A stretch of 64,000 nucleotides of DNA from Devosia geojensis (lineage in GTDB: Bacteria > Pseudomonadota > Alphaproteobacteria > Rhizobiales > Devosiaceae), in contig NZ_JZEX01000081.1 of NCBI RefSeq assembly GCF_000969415.1, forward strand, positions 38,254-102,253, in the 5' to 3' direction. The notes beneath the pieces were generated by a model that was given only the letters and a program-made list of their open reading frames with translations, did not search any database and was not told the DNA's origin. Below are positions 26,694-34,648 of the stretch, one piece after another. How positions within the stretch are numbered: the first letter of the stretch is position 1; every line of letters starts with the position of its first letter. The translations under genes were made by a program, and so were the position numbers.

Positions 26694-27661
26694 ATGAACA
26701 TCGTGAAGAAAATCGTGCTCGCGGCCACCGCGACACTGGCCATGGTCGGCTCGGCCGTGGCTCAATACCCCGAGCGTCCGCTCACGCTCATCATTCCCTG
26801 GGCAGCGGGGGGCGGCACCGACGCCACCGGCCGCATCATCGCGACCATGCTCGAGGAAAAGCTCGGCCAGCCCATCACCATCAACAACCGCACGGGCGCC
26901 GGCGGCATCGTCGGGCACGAGGAAATCAAGGCGGCGGCGCCCGATGGCTATACGCTCGGGATCATCACCACCGAGCTTTCCATGTACAAGCCCGTGGGCA
27001 CGGCCAACCTCAGCTACGAGGACTATGACCTGATTGGGCTCTTCAACGCCGATCCGTCCGCAGTGTTCGTGCGCGCCGATTCGCCCTACCAGACCATGGC
27101 GGACCTGGCCGAGGCGATCAAAGCCGACCCGGCGGCTATCCAGGCGAGCGGGGCCAACTTCGGCGGCCTCAACCACCTCTCGTGGGTGAGCCTGGTGCAG
27201 TTGCTGGGCGCTCCGGCCGAGAAGGCCTTCTGGATCCCGACCGACGGCGCCACGCCTTCGCTGCAGCTGCTGGCGTCCGGCGCCATCGACGTCGCCGTCT
27301 CGCAGTTCCCCGAGGCGCAGGCCCTGGTCGATGCCGGCGAAATCCGTCCGCTGGCGTATCTCGGCAACGAGGCCAACCCCAAGCAGCCGGACGTGCCGCC
27401 GCTGACCGACGCGCTCGGCCTCGAATTCTCGATCGCCGGCTGGCGGGGCCTCGCGGTGCCCAAGGGTACCCCCGAGGAGATCGTGACCCAGTTGACCGGG
27501 CCCTTGAGGAGATCGTCAACTCCGAGGAGTTCAAGACCTTCATGGACGGCCGCAACTACGGCGTGGTCTGGGCCGGTGGCGCCGATTTCGAAGAGTATCT
27601 GCGCACCCGCGGCGAAGCCTTCGACGCCGCCATTACGACGGCCGGCCTCGTCGCCGGCTGA
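26694..27661 (+). pseudogene. tctC: TctC, tripartite tricarboxylate transporter substrate-binding protein, with one-base frameshift
   Basis: A Bug/TctC periplasmic receptor from the ATG at 26694 (GGGAGGTTCC upstream), with a signal peptide ending at AVAQ and the family's YPERPLTLIIPWAAGGGTDA start. The first 269 codons are intact through EEIVTQLTG. At about 27498-27502 (run GGGCCC) one base is missing; the true C-terminus (ALEEIVNSEEFKTFMDGRNY and on to a TGA at 27661) continues in another frame. Restoring one base gives 322 residues, the normal length. In the shifted frame no stop occurs and translation would run in frame into tctB. It may be a real mutation or a sequencing error. Confidence 0.75.
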
Positions 27662-27678
27662 TACGAGACAAGCGTTTC

Positions 27679-27708
27679 GCCCCGGCCGGCCCTTGGGCCG
27701 GCCGGGGC
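27679..27708 (+). terminator. GC-rich hairpin between tctC and tctB
   Basis: A perfect 14-bp inverted repeat (27679-27692 and 27695-27708) with only TT between the arms begins 18 bp after the tctC stop. No run of T follows, so it is more likely an mRNA-stabilising or attenuating stem than a full terminator. Such stems often keep the receptor transcript more abundant than the permease transcript in receptor-permease operons. Confidence 0.55.
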
Positions 27709-27731
27709 TTCGTCTGCTTGAGGAGGAAAAC

Positions 27732-28226
27732 ATGAAATCCAGAAGTCTCGCCGACCTGGCGCTCGGGATCGTCTTCGCCCTGGGCGGAGCGTTCATCCTC
27801 AGCCAGGCCCTCGCCATCCGGGGGATGCCGGGCATGCCCGTCGGTCCTGGCCTGTTCCCCACCATCACCGGCATCGGCATGATGGTTTTCGGCGCTGTTC
27901 TCGCCTTCCAGGCCTGGTTCGCGCCTGCGAGCGAGGCGAGCGCCATCGTTCCCGAAGGCAGCGATGCGCCGCAGTCGCTCGACACGCAATCGTCGCTGCT
28001 CAACCCGTTTTCTCTGGGCATTCTCGCCTGCGTCGTCGCCAGCATCGTCCTCATCCCGATCCTCGGCTTCCTGATCGCCGGCACGCTGGTGACGTTCGCA
28101 GTCGTGCTCCTGGGGGGCGGCCGGCTTCTAACGGCGCTGATCTTCGCGCCGCTCGCGACAGGGCTCATCTACGCCGCCTTCGTCTACGGTTTCCGCGTGC
28201 CGCTTCCGCACGGACTTCTGGGGTAA
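27732..28226 (+). CDS. tctB: TctB, tripartite tricarboxylate transporter small membrane subunit
   Basis: A 164-residue membrane protein starting at the ATG at 27732 behind AGGAGGAAAAC. Four hydrophobic segments are visible (ADLALGIVFALGGAFILSQA, LFPTITGIGMMVFGAVLAFQ, LGILACVVASIVLIPILGFL and LIFAPLATGLIYAAFVYGFR), matching TctB. A polar loop at about 75-100 separates spans 2 and 3. It forms the membrane complex with TctA, whose gene starts three bases after this stop. Because of the upstream frameshift, the broken tctC frame is continuous with this gene. Confidence 0.88.
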   Translation: MKSRSLADLALGIVFALGGAFILSQALAIRGMPGMPVGPGLFPTITGIGMMVFGAVLAFQAWFAPASEASAIVPEGSDAPQSLDTQSSLLNPFSLGILACVVASIVLIPILGFLIAGTLVTFAVVLLGGGRLLTALIFAPLATGLIYAAFVYGFRVPLPHGLLG

Positions 28227-28229
28227 ACC

Positions 28230-29744
28230 ATGGACGCGTTCGTTACCGCTCTCGGCCTGGTCTTCAATCTCGAGACCCTGCTCGTCATCGTCGCCTCGGC
28301 GATCTTCGGCCTTTTCGTCGGCGCCCTTCCGGGCCTGACCGCCACCATGGCGACGGCCCTCCTGGTGCCCGTCACCTTCTACATGGCGCCGATCCCGGCG
28401 ATCGCCGCCATCATCTCGTGCACGGCCATGGCCATAACCGCCGGCGATTTGCCCGGCACGCTCCTGCGCATCCCCGGCACGCCTGCGTCGGCGGCCTATG
28501 TCGAGGACTCCTACCGTATGGCCCAGAACGGCCAGGCGGGCCTCGCCATTGGCATCGGCGTCATCGGCTCGGTGCTGGGCGGGCTCTTCGGCTTCGTCTT
28601 CCTGCTGTTCACAGCCCCTGCCCTCGCCAAGTTCGCGCTGGGGTTCTCGAGCTTCGAATATTTCTGGCTTGCCGTGCTGGGTCTCAGCTGCGCCGCGCTC
28701 ATTTCCTCGGGCGGCATCGCCAAGGGCGCGCTCTCGCTGCTGCTCGGCCTCTTCATTGCCCAGGTCGGGCTTGACCCTCTGACGGCCGCGCAGCGCTTCA
28801 CGTTCGGGTCGACGGAGCTGGCCGGCGGCATCAGCTTCATTCCGGCCATGATCGGCATGTTCGCCCTGGCCGAAATCCTGCGCGCCGGACGCAGTCCCAT
28901 CTCCAAGGTGCCACAGGTCAACGTGCGCAATCCCTTCAAGGGCACGCTCAAGGTCATCTGGCAGTACCGCAAGAACCAGGCGCGCGGTTCGATCATCGGC
29001 AGCCTCATCGGCGCCCTGCCGGGCGTCGGCGGAGATCTGGCCGCGTGGGTCACCTATTCACTCGCCAAGCGCACCTCCAAGACGCCCGAGAAATTCGGCA
29101 AGGGGCACCCGGAGGGCCTGGTGGAAGCCGGCGCCACCAACAACGCCGCCCTCTCCTCCTCGTGGATTCCGGCCATGGTCTTCGGCATTCCGGGGGACGC
29201 GGTCACCGCCATCGCCGTCGGCGTGCTGGTCATGAAGGGCCTCGATCCGGGGCCGCAGCTCCTGACCGTCAATCCGCACAACTTCTATGCGGTTATGCTC
29301 GTCTTCGTCATCGCCAATCTGCTGATGCTCCCGCTGGGATATGTCGCGGCCCGCTCGGCGCGGCGCATCTTCGAAGTGCCCCGGGCGCTTCTCAACGCGG
29401 CGATCCTGCTGTTCTGCATCGTCGGGTCGTATTCGATCAACAATACCATGTTCGGCGTCATCATCATGCTGGTCCTCGGCATCGTGGCGTTCATCCTCGA
29501 GTCGCGGCAGTTCGCCATCGCCCCGATCATCCTCGGCATCGTGCTCGGTCCCCTCGTCGAGCAGAACTTCACCACCTCAATGATGATCACCAGCGGCAAT
29601 TTCCTTGGCTTCTTCAGCCGGCCGATCGCGGGCGCCCTCGGGATAGCGACCCTGGTGATCTGGGGGCTAGCCATCGCCGCCACCATCATGCGGGCCCGCA
29701 GGGCGCGCGCCGAGCAGCTTTCCGCACAGACGTCTCCTCCCTGA
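28230..29744 (+). CDS. tctA: TctA, tripartite tricarboxylate transporter large permease
   Basis: A 504-residue, strongly hydrophobic permease with about 11-12 membrane spans. TctA hallmarks are FVGALPGLTATMATALLVPV, the GDLPGTLLRIPGTPASAA motif, GALPGVGGDLAAWVTYSLAK and NNAALSSSWIPAMVFGIPGD. It imports a carboxylate (di-/tricarboxylate or sugar acid) using the ion gradient, with TctB and the TctC receptor. A terminator hairpin follows ten bases after the stop. Confidence 0.92.
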   Translation: MDAFVTALGLVFNLETLLVIVASAIFGLFVGALPGLTATMATALLVPVTFYMAPIPAIAAIISCTAMAITAGDLPGTLLRIPGTPASAAYVEDSYRMAQNGQAGLAIGIGVIGSVLGGLFGFVFLLFTAPALAKFALGFSSFEYFWLAVLGLSCAALISSGGIAKGALSLLLGLFIAQVGLDPLTAAQRFTFGSTELAGGISFIPAMIGMFALAEILRAGRSPISKVPQVNVRNPFKGTLKVIWQYRKNQARGSIIGSLIGALPGVGGDLAAWVTYSLAKRTSKTPEKFGKGHPEGLVEAGATNNAALSSSWIPAMVFGIPGDAVTAIAVGVLVMKGLDPGPQLLTVNPHNFYAVMLVFVIANLLMLPLGYVAARSARRIFEVPRALLNAAILLFCIVGSYSINNTMFGVIIMLVLGIVAFILESRQFAIAPIILGIVLGPLVEQNFTTSMMITSGNFLGFFSRPIAGALGIATLVIWGLAIAATIMRARRARAEQLSAQTSPP

Positions 29745-29753
29745 CGTCGACGG

Positions 29754-29784
29754 GGCCGCCGGGTACATGCCCGGCGGCCTTTCT
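29754..29784 (+). terminator. Intrinsic terminator after tctA
   Basis: GGCCGCCGGG (29754-29763) pairs perfectly with CCCGGCGGCC (29770-29779) around a six-base loop, TACATG, and is followed by TTTCT. It ends the tct operon before the riboswitch leader. Confidence 0.75.
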
Positions 29785-29832
29785 CCATCCAGCACCTTCT
29801 CATGGCGCTCGGAATCCTCTAAGCAGGGCCAC

Positions 29833-29930
29833 ATCCACAGGGGTGCCCCGTTATAGCCGGGGCTGAGATGCGGGCGGCAGGCCTGCGGACCCTATAGCTG
29901 ATCTGGATCATACCAGCGGAGCGAGAGGGA
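29833..29930 (+). ncRNA. TPP (thiamine pyrophosphate) riboswitch, THI element
   Basis: The leader contains the conserved TPP aptamer parts in order: CAGGGGTGCCCC (P2 start), GCTGAGAT (the conserved CUGAGA loop, 29862-29869), GCGGACCC (29885-29892, the ACCC segment) and CTGATCTGGATCATACCAGC (P4/P5 pyrophosphate sensor, 29898-29917), then GCGAGAGGGA. The Shine-Dalgarno-like AGAGGGA is the last part of the aptamer and the ykoF ATG follows at 29933, so ligand binding should block translation initiation directly. Confidence 0.92.
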
Positions 29931-29932
29931 CC

Positions 29933-30556
29933 ATGTATTCAGGCGTCCAGTTTTCCCTATATCCCATGGCCGACGATTTCGTCGGCATCATCACCGGCGC
30001 GCTCGGCGCGCTCGATTCCTACCGCGATCGGTTGAGGATCGAGACGGACGATATCTCGACCCTGCTCGTCGGCCCGCCGGAACTGCTGTTTCCGGCCATG
30101 CGCGACCTCTTCGTCTCGGTGGCGGCGTCGGGCGTCCATTGCGTGCTCTCGGCCAGCGTCTCGCGCGGGTGTCCGGGCGGCGAGGACCAGTCGATCTGCG
30201 ATACCGACGAGCCCATCGGCTCCGTCGCCGAGCTGCCCCGACGCATCGAGGCCGCGGTTCGCAAGGTTGCGGAAGCGCCACGGACCGGCCAGCCGGTCGC
30301 CGGCCAGTTCGCGCTCTACGTCCTCGGCTCGGACACGCACATGCCGGAGGTTTATGGCTGCATAGAGCTGCTGGAGCGCTCGGACGTCCTCGACCGGCCC
30401 AAGAATTTCGTGACCAAGGTCAAGGGGGACGCCGGCGCGGTGTTCGAGGCCCTCAGCGAAACCTTCATGCGCTTCGGTCCGAGCGAGGGCCATATCACCC
30501 TCGACATCACCATCTCCGCCAACAGCCCCAGCCCTGGGGCTGATCTCAGACCCTGA
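29933..30556 (+). CDS. ykoF: YkoF-family thiamine/HMP-binding protein
   Basis: A 207-residue cytosolic protein matching YkoF: two repeated alpha/beta (ACT-like) halves, starting SGVQFSLYPMADDFVGIITG and repeating at about 105 (GQFALYVLGSDTHMPEVYGC). B. subtilis YkoF binds thiamine or its pyrimidine moiety and is encoded with the YkoEDC uptake system. The TPP riboswitch just upstream independently supports a thiamine role. Here no YkoEDC/ThiXYZ genes follow; the next gene is on the other strand and overlaps its end by 11 bases. Confidence 0.87.
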   Translation: MYSGVQFSLYPMADDFVGIITGALGALDSYRDRLRIETDDISTLLVGPPELLFPAMRDLFVSVAASGVHCVLSASVSRGCPGGEDQSICDTDEPIGSVAELPRRIEAAVRKVAEAPRTGQPVAGQFALYVLGSDTHMPEVYGCIELLERSDVLDRPKNFVTKVKGDAGAVFEALSETFMRFGPSEGHITLDITISANSPSPGADLRP

Positions 30557-31532
30557 CGATCCGCCGCCCCAGCACCCTGCCCGCCAGGATGTCCTCGGCG
30601 GCGGCTGGCAGGTCGGCAAGGCCGATCTCCTCGACGAACGGTTCGTAGCCGGTGGCATCGAAAAGCTCGACAAGCCGCGTCCATGCCTCGACCCGCGCGG
30701 CGTAGGGCTGCATGACGCTCTCGATGCCGGCGAGCGTGACGCCGCGCAGAATGAACGGCAGCACGTTCGTCTCGAGCTCGATGCCGCCCGCGTTGCCGAG
30801 CGTGGCGACCGTGCCGCCGTAGTTGACCTGCCGCAGCAATTTGCCGAGCACCGCCCCGCCGACGCAATCGACCACACCGGCCCAGCGCGCGCTTTCCAGG
30901 GGTTTGTCCGGTTCGGCGAGGAACGCCTCGCGCTCCAGTACCTCACGAGCGCCCCGCGCCTTCAGCATATCCGCATGTTCGGGGCGACCCGAGAGCGCGG
31001 TCACCTCGTATCCCAACCGCGCCAGCAATCCGACAACGATCGAGCCGACACCGCCGGCGGCGCCGGTCACCATCACCGGTTCGCCATCAGGCCTCACACC
31101 GGATGCCTCCAGCCGGTTGACGGCGAGCATGGCCGTCAGGCCCGCCGTGCCCAGCACCATCGCCCAACGGGTAGTCGCGCCGGCAGGCAGAGGCACCAGC
31201 CAGTCGGCCTTGACCCGGGCCCGCTCGGCATAGCCGCCCCAGTGCACCTCGCCCACCCGCCAACCGGTGAGGATGACCTTGTCGCCCTTGGCGTAGCGCC
31301 CGTCGCCGCTCTCGCGAACGGTGCCGGCAAAGTCGATGCCCGCCACATGCGGATAGCTGCGCACCAGGCCACCACGGCCGGTAAGACAAAGTCCGTCCTT
31401 GTAATTGAGACCCGCCCACTCGACGTCGACGGTCACTTCGCCTTCCGGCAGGTCGTCGTCGACCAGCATGCGCACGGATGAGGTAGGCACCCCATGTTCA
31501 TTCCTGTCGGTCACCAACGCCCGGAACGTCAT
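30546..31532 (-). CDS. YhdH/AcuI-type acrylyl-CoA reductase or quinone oxidoreductase (MDR family)
   Basis: A 328-residue zinc-free medium-chain reductase from the ATG at 31532 (AAAGGGAGC upstream). Family markers are WAGLNYKDGLCLTGRGGLVR, YPHVAGIDFAGTVRESGDGR and the NADPH-binding VTGAAGGVGSIVVGLLARLG. This matches the YhdH/YhfP group, including AcuI, which reduces acrylyl-CoA to propionyl-CoA. A longer upstream frame to 31640 lacks family similarity. It converges with ykoF. The exact substrate here is not proven. Confidence 0.85.
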   Translation of the reverse strand: MTFRALVTDRNEHGVPTSSVRMLVDDDLPEGEVTVDVEWAGLNYKDGLCLTGRGGLVRSYPHVAGIDFAGTVRESGDGRYAKGDKVILTGWRVGEVHWGGYAERARVKADWLVPLPAGATTRWAMVLGTAGLTAMLAVNRLEASGVRPDGEPVMVTGAAGGVGSIVVGLLARLGYEVTALSGRPEHADMLKARGAREVLEREAFLAEPDKPLESARWAGVVDCVGGAVLGKLLRQVNYGGTVATLGNAGGIELETNVLPFILRGVTLAGIESVMQPYAARVEAWTRLVELFDATGYEPFVEEIGLADLPAAAEDILAGRVLGRRIVRV

Positions 31533-31791
31533 GCCTTTGCTCCCTTTGTCCCATCCCCATAGCAGCCTTGCGCGCCACAGGAAAAGGCGGGACGGAATCC
31601 ATGGGAAAACCCAAATCGCCACATGGACACGAACGGGCAAAAATCGTGGTGATAAACCGCTTCACGTTTCAGCAAGCTTAAACTATGAGCTTGCGCGCCA
31701 TACGCCGCAAAAATAGGCTGCCGGTTCGGGAGGCCGTATCAACCGGCGCCGGCGGAGCCCCTGGCCGCCATGCAAAAGGAAACCACTCGAC

Positions 31792-32832
31792 ATGCGTAAG
31801 TCTCTGGCCCAATCCCTCGCCCTGGCGCTTGCCGCCACGAGCGCGCTCACGGCTGCCCCGGCCATGGCGCAATCGCGCACCCTCACCATCTCCTGGTGGG
31901 GCTTCAACGGCGAGAAGCTCGAAGCCATCGTCCTCGCGCCCTTCCGCGAGATGTGCGATTGCGAGCTCGTTTTCGAGACCGGCAACAATGCCGACCGTCT
32001 CAACAAGCTGCAGATCCGCGGCGGCACCGGCGTCGACGTTGCCTACTTCTCCGACAGCTTCTCGCAGACGGGCATCGAACTCGGCCTCTTCCAGCCGGTC
32101 GATCGTTCCAAGATCCCCAATATTGAAGGGATCTACGAGCTGGCGCAGGCGCCGCAGGGCGAGTTCGGCCCGGCCTACACCATCGGCCGCGTCGGCATCG
32201 TCTACGACGCCGAGCAAGTCGATCCGCCGATCACCTCGTGGAACGACCTCTGGCGCGAGGATCTCGCCTCGTCGCTCTCGCTGCCGGGCATCACCACCAC
32301 GGCCGGCCCGATGGTCGTCCTCAAGGCCGGCGAGCACGCCGGGGTCGACGCCTATGCCGACGCGGACGGCGCCTTTGCGGCGGTCACCGAGCTGCAGCCC
32401 AACGTCGTCAAGAACTACAACACCGGCTCGGAGATGATTAACCTCTTCTCGACCGGCGAGGTGAAGGCGGCCATCGCCCAGGACTTCACGCTGGGACAGA
32501 TCCAGGCGGCGGTGCCGTCGGTCGTGTGGGCCGATCTCGAGGAAGGCTCCATCGCCACCCTCAACACCGTCAACATCCCGACGGGCGCCGCCGAAGTCGA
32601 TCTCGCCCACGAGTTCATCAACTTCATCCTCTCGCCCGAGATCCAGCAGACGCTGGCCGAAGAGGGCGTCGACGCGCCTGTCCACACCGCCGTCGAGCTG
32701 ACGCCGGAGCAGGCTGCCCTCTGGACCTACGGCGCCGATGTCATCGCGGGCCTGCAGCGCATCGACTACACCGCCATGAACGCCGCCAAGGGCGGCTGGG
32801 TCGACCGCTGGAACGAAATCTTCGGCATGTAA
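31792..32832 (+). CDS. ABC transporter substrate-binding protein, PotD/spermidine-putrescine type
   Basis: A 346-residue periplasmic protein with a Sec signal (KSLAQSLALALAATSALTAA, cleavage near AMAQ). The mature part begins TLTISWWGFNGEKLEAIV and has the extracellular solute-binding family 1/PotD pattern (NKLQIRGGTGVDVAYFSDSF, the GRVGIVYDAEQV hinge strand, and ELAQAPQ). First gene of the operon that encodes two permeases and a PotA-type ATPase. Neighbouring deaminases and a nucleoside hydrolase suggest a purine or related amine as substrate, which is inference. Confidence 0.85.
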   Translation: MRKSLAQSLALALAATSALTAAPAMAQSRTLTISWWGFNGEKLEAIVLAPFREMCDCELVFETGNNADRLNKLQIRGGTGVDVAYFSDSFSQTGIELGLFQPVDRSKIPNIEGIYELAQAPQGEFGPAYTIGRVGIVYDAEQVDPPITSWNDLWREDLASSLSLPGITTTAGPMVVLKAGEHAGVDAYADADGAFAAVTELQPNVVKNYNTGSEMINLFSTGEVKAAIAQDFTLGQIQAAVPSVVWADLEEGSIATLNTVNIPTGAAEVDLAHEFINFILSPEIQQTLAEEGVDAPVHTAVELTPEQAALWTYGADVIAGLQRIDYTAMNAAKGGWVDRWNEIFGM

Positions 32833-32838
32833 TAAAGG

Positions 32839-32866
32839 TTCGGCGCGAGGCTTGCTTCGCGCCGAA
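32839..32866 (+). terminator. Attenuator-type hairpin after the PotD-like gene
   Basis: TTCGGCGCGA (32839-32848) pairs perfectly with TCGCGCCGAA (32857-32866) around an eight-base loop and is followed by AAATTT. It begins seven bases after the SBP stop and probably limits read-through into the permease genes, a common arrangement in ABC operons. Confidence 0.6.
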
Positions 32867-32892
32867 AATTTGCACCGGACCGCATCCCCACA

Positions 32893-32975
32893 GGGTCATC
32901 CCCGCGAAAGCGGGGAACTCTGTTGGGTTCATTTTCTGCTGAAAACAGAGGTTCCCGCTTACGCGGGAATGACCC
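32893..32975. repeat. Intergenic palindromic repeat, type 1, copy A
   Basis: Arms 32893-32924 and 32944-32975 are near-complementary: GGGTCATCCCCGCGAAAGCG opens the left arm and CGCTTACGCGGGAATGACCC closes the right one. Each arm contains its own CCCGCGAAAGCGGG hairpin. A second copy is at 45657-45738. It lies between the SBP and permease genes of one operon, so it is transcribed and will fold into a long stem. Confidence 0.8.
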
Positions 32976-33026
32976 GGAGATATAGATGCGGCATCGGACC
33001 TGTGAGCAGCAGTTGGATCTCACCTC

Positions 33027-33851
33027 ATGAAACGCTTCGCCGGCTGGACGCTGGCTTCTCCGGCCACCCTCGTCATCATCGCCTTCCTCGTCCTGCCGGT
33101 GCTCGCCACCTTTTGGACGACGTTGACGACGCCCGGCGGACCGCTGGAGCCTTATCTCGCCTTCTTCGGCAGCGGCTTCCGCCGCACCGTGCTGTGGCGG
33201 ACGATCCAGGTGTCGCTGGCGACGACCGCCATAGCGCTTGTCGTCGGGTTCCTCACCGCCTACGTCATCTCGCGGGCGCCTCGGTGGTTGAAATCGATCC
33301 TCATCATCGCCGCCGTCTTCCCGCTGTTGACTGGCGTCGTGGTGCGGTCCTTCGCCTGGCTCATCATCCTCGGGCGCAACGGCATCCTCAACAACTTCCT
33401 CATCTCCATCGGCGTCACCGACGAGCCCTTCGCCATGCTCTACACGCAAGGCGCTGTCATAACCGCCATGGTCTACCTCTTCGTGCCGCTGATGATCCTG
33501 ACGCTTGCGGGGGTGCTCGAGTCCATACCCGACGACCTCATTCAGGCTTCCGCGTCGTTGGGCGCAACGCCGGCGGCGACATTCCGGCAGGTCATCCTGC
33601 CGCTCTCGGTGCCGGGACTCATCGTCGGCGCGGTGCTGGTCTTCACAGGCAGCTTCACCTCCTACGCCACGCCCCAGCTCCTCGGCGGCGAAAGCGTGAT
33701 GATGATGGGCACCCTTATGTACCAGCAGGCCATGGTCACCTTCGACTGGGTCAGCGCCTCGACCATCGCGATGGTGATGGTGGTCATCACCATCGCCATC
33801 GTCCTCGCCATGACCCGGCTCGCCCGCCGCCTCAATCCGATGGCCGTCTGA
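33027..33851 (+). CDS. ABC transporter permease, PotB type
   Basis: A 274-residue permease with six membrane spans. The N-terminal span (SPATLVIIAFLVLPVLATFW) and the EAA loop LIQASASLGATPAATFRQVI followed by LPLSVPGLIVG identify the PotB/binding-protein-dependent transport group. It would dock on the PotA-like ATPase through this loop. The stop shares a base with the next start (TGATG), so translation is coupled. About 195 bp, holding a hairpin and a repeat, separate it from the SBP gene. Confidence 0.9.
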   Translation: MKRFAGWTLASPATLVIIAFLVLPVLATFWTTLTTPGGPLEPYLAFFGSGFRRTVLWRTIQVSLATTAIALVVGFLTAYVISRAPRWLKSILIIAAVFPLLTGVVVRSFAWLIILGRNGILNNFLISIGVTDEPFAMLYTQGAVITAMVYLFVPLMILTLAGVLESIPDDLIQASASLGATPAATFRQVILPLSVPGLIVGAVLVFTGSFTSYATPQLLGGESVMMMGTLMYQQAMVTFDWVSASTIAMVMVVITIAIVLAMTRLARRLNPMAV

Positions 33852-34639
33852 TGACCCGCTCCGTACATCCCGCGCTCATCGCGCTCGCCGTCCTCGTCTT
33901 CATCTTCCTCGTCGGGCCGCTCGTCATCGTGGTCGGTGCGGCACTCAGCGACACGAGCTATCTCACCTTCCCGCCGCAGGGCCTATCGCTGCGCTGGTTC
34001 GAGAACATCTTCGAGATCGCCGCCTTCCGCCGCACGATCGTCACGAGCCTGCAGATCGCCTTCATCTCGACCGGCATCGCGCTCCTCATCGGCATCCCTG
34101 CCGCCTATGCAATGAACCGCTACCGCGTGCAGCTGCCCGGGTGGCTCTCGACCCTCTTCGTGCTGCCGGTGCTGGTGCCCGAGCTCGTGCTCGGCTTTTC
34201 GCTCCTGAAGTCGGTCGCGGTGCAGTTCACAATCCCCATCTACATCTCGCTCGTCATCGGGCACACTCTGCTCGTCCTGCCTTACGTCGTGCGCGTCATC
34301 AGCGCGAGCCTCGCCGGGTTCGACTTTTCGGTCGAGGAAGCGGCGGTCAGCCTCGGCTCACCGCCATTGAAGACCTTCTTCACCATCCTCCTGCCCAATG
34401 TGCGCTCGGGCGTGATCGCCGCCTTTATCCTGGCGTTCATCACCTCGATCAACGACGTGTCGATCTCGATCTTCATGACCGGGCCCGGCATATCGACGCT
34501 ACCCATCCAGATCCTCGCCCATACCGAGCAGTTCTTCGATCCGACGGTCGCGTCCGTCTCGGTGCTGCTCATGGTGCTGACCGTCGCCGTCATGGCGATC
34601 GTCGAGCGCACCCTGGGCCTTACCTTCCTTGCCAAGTAG
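33851..34639 (+). CDS. ABC transporter permease, PotC type
   Basis: A 262-residue permease. The first span (LIALAVLVFIFLVGPLVIVV), the LRWFENIFE motif typical of PotC-like permeases, and the EAA loop SVEEAAVSLGSPPLKTFFTI are visible. With the PotB-like protein it forms the membrane channel. The start overlaps the preceding stop by one base, and the ATPase gene follows nine bases after the stop. Confidence 0.9.
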   Translation: MTRSVHPALIALAVLVFIFLVGPLVIVVGAALSDTSYLTFPPQGLSLRWFENIFEIAAFRRTIVTSLQIAFISTGIALLIGIPAAYAMNRYRVQLPGWLSTLFVLPVLVPELVLGFSLLKSVAVQFTIPIYISLVIGHTLLVLPYVVRVISASLAGFDFSVEEAAVSLGSPPLKTFFTILLPNVRSGVIAAFILAFITSINDVSISIFMTGPGISTLPIQILAHTEQFFDPTVASVSVLLMVLTVAVMAIVERTLGLTFLAK

Positions 34640-34648
34640 AGCCGCCTC

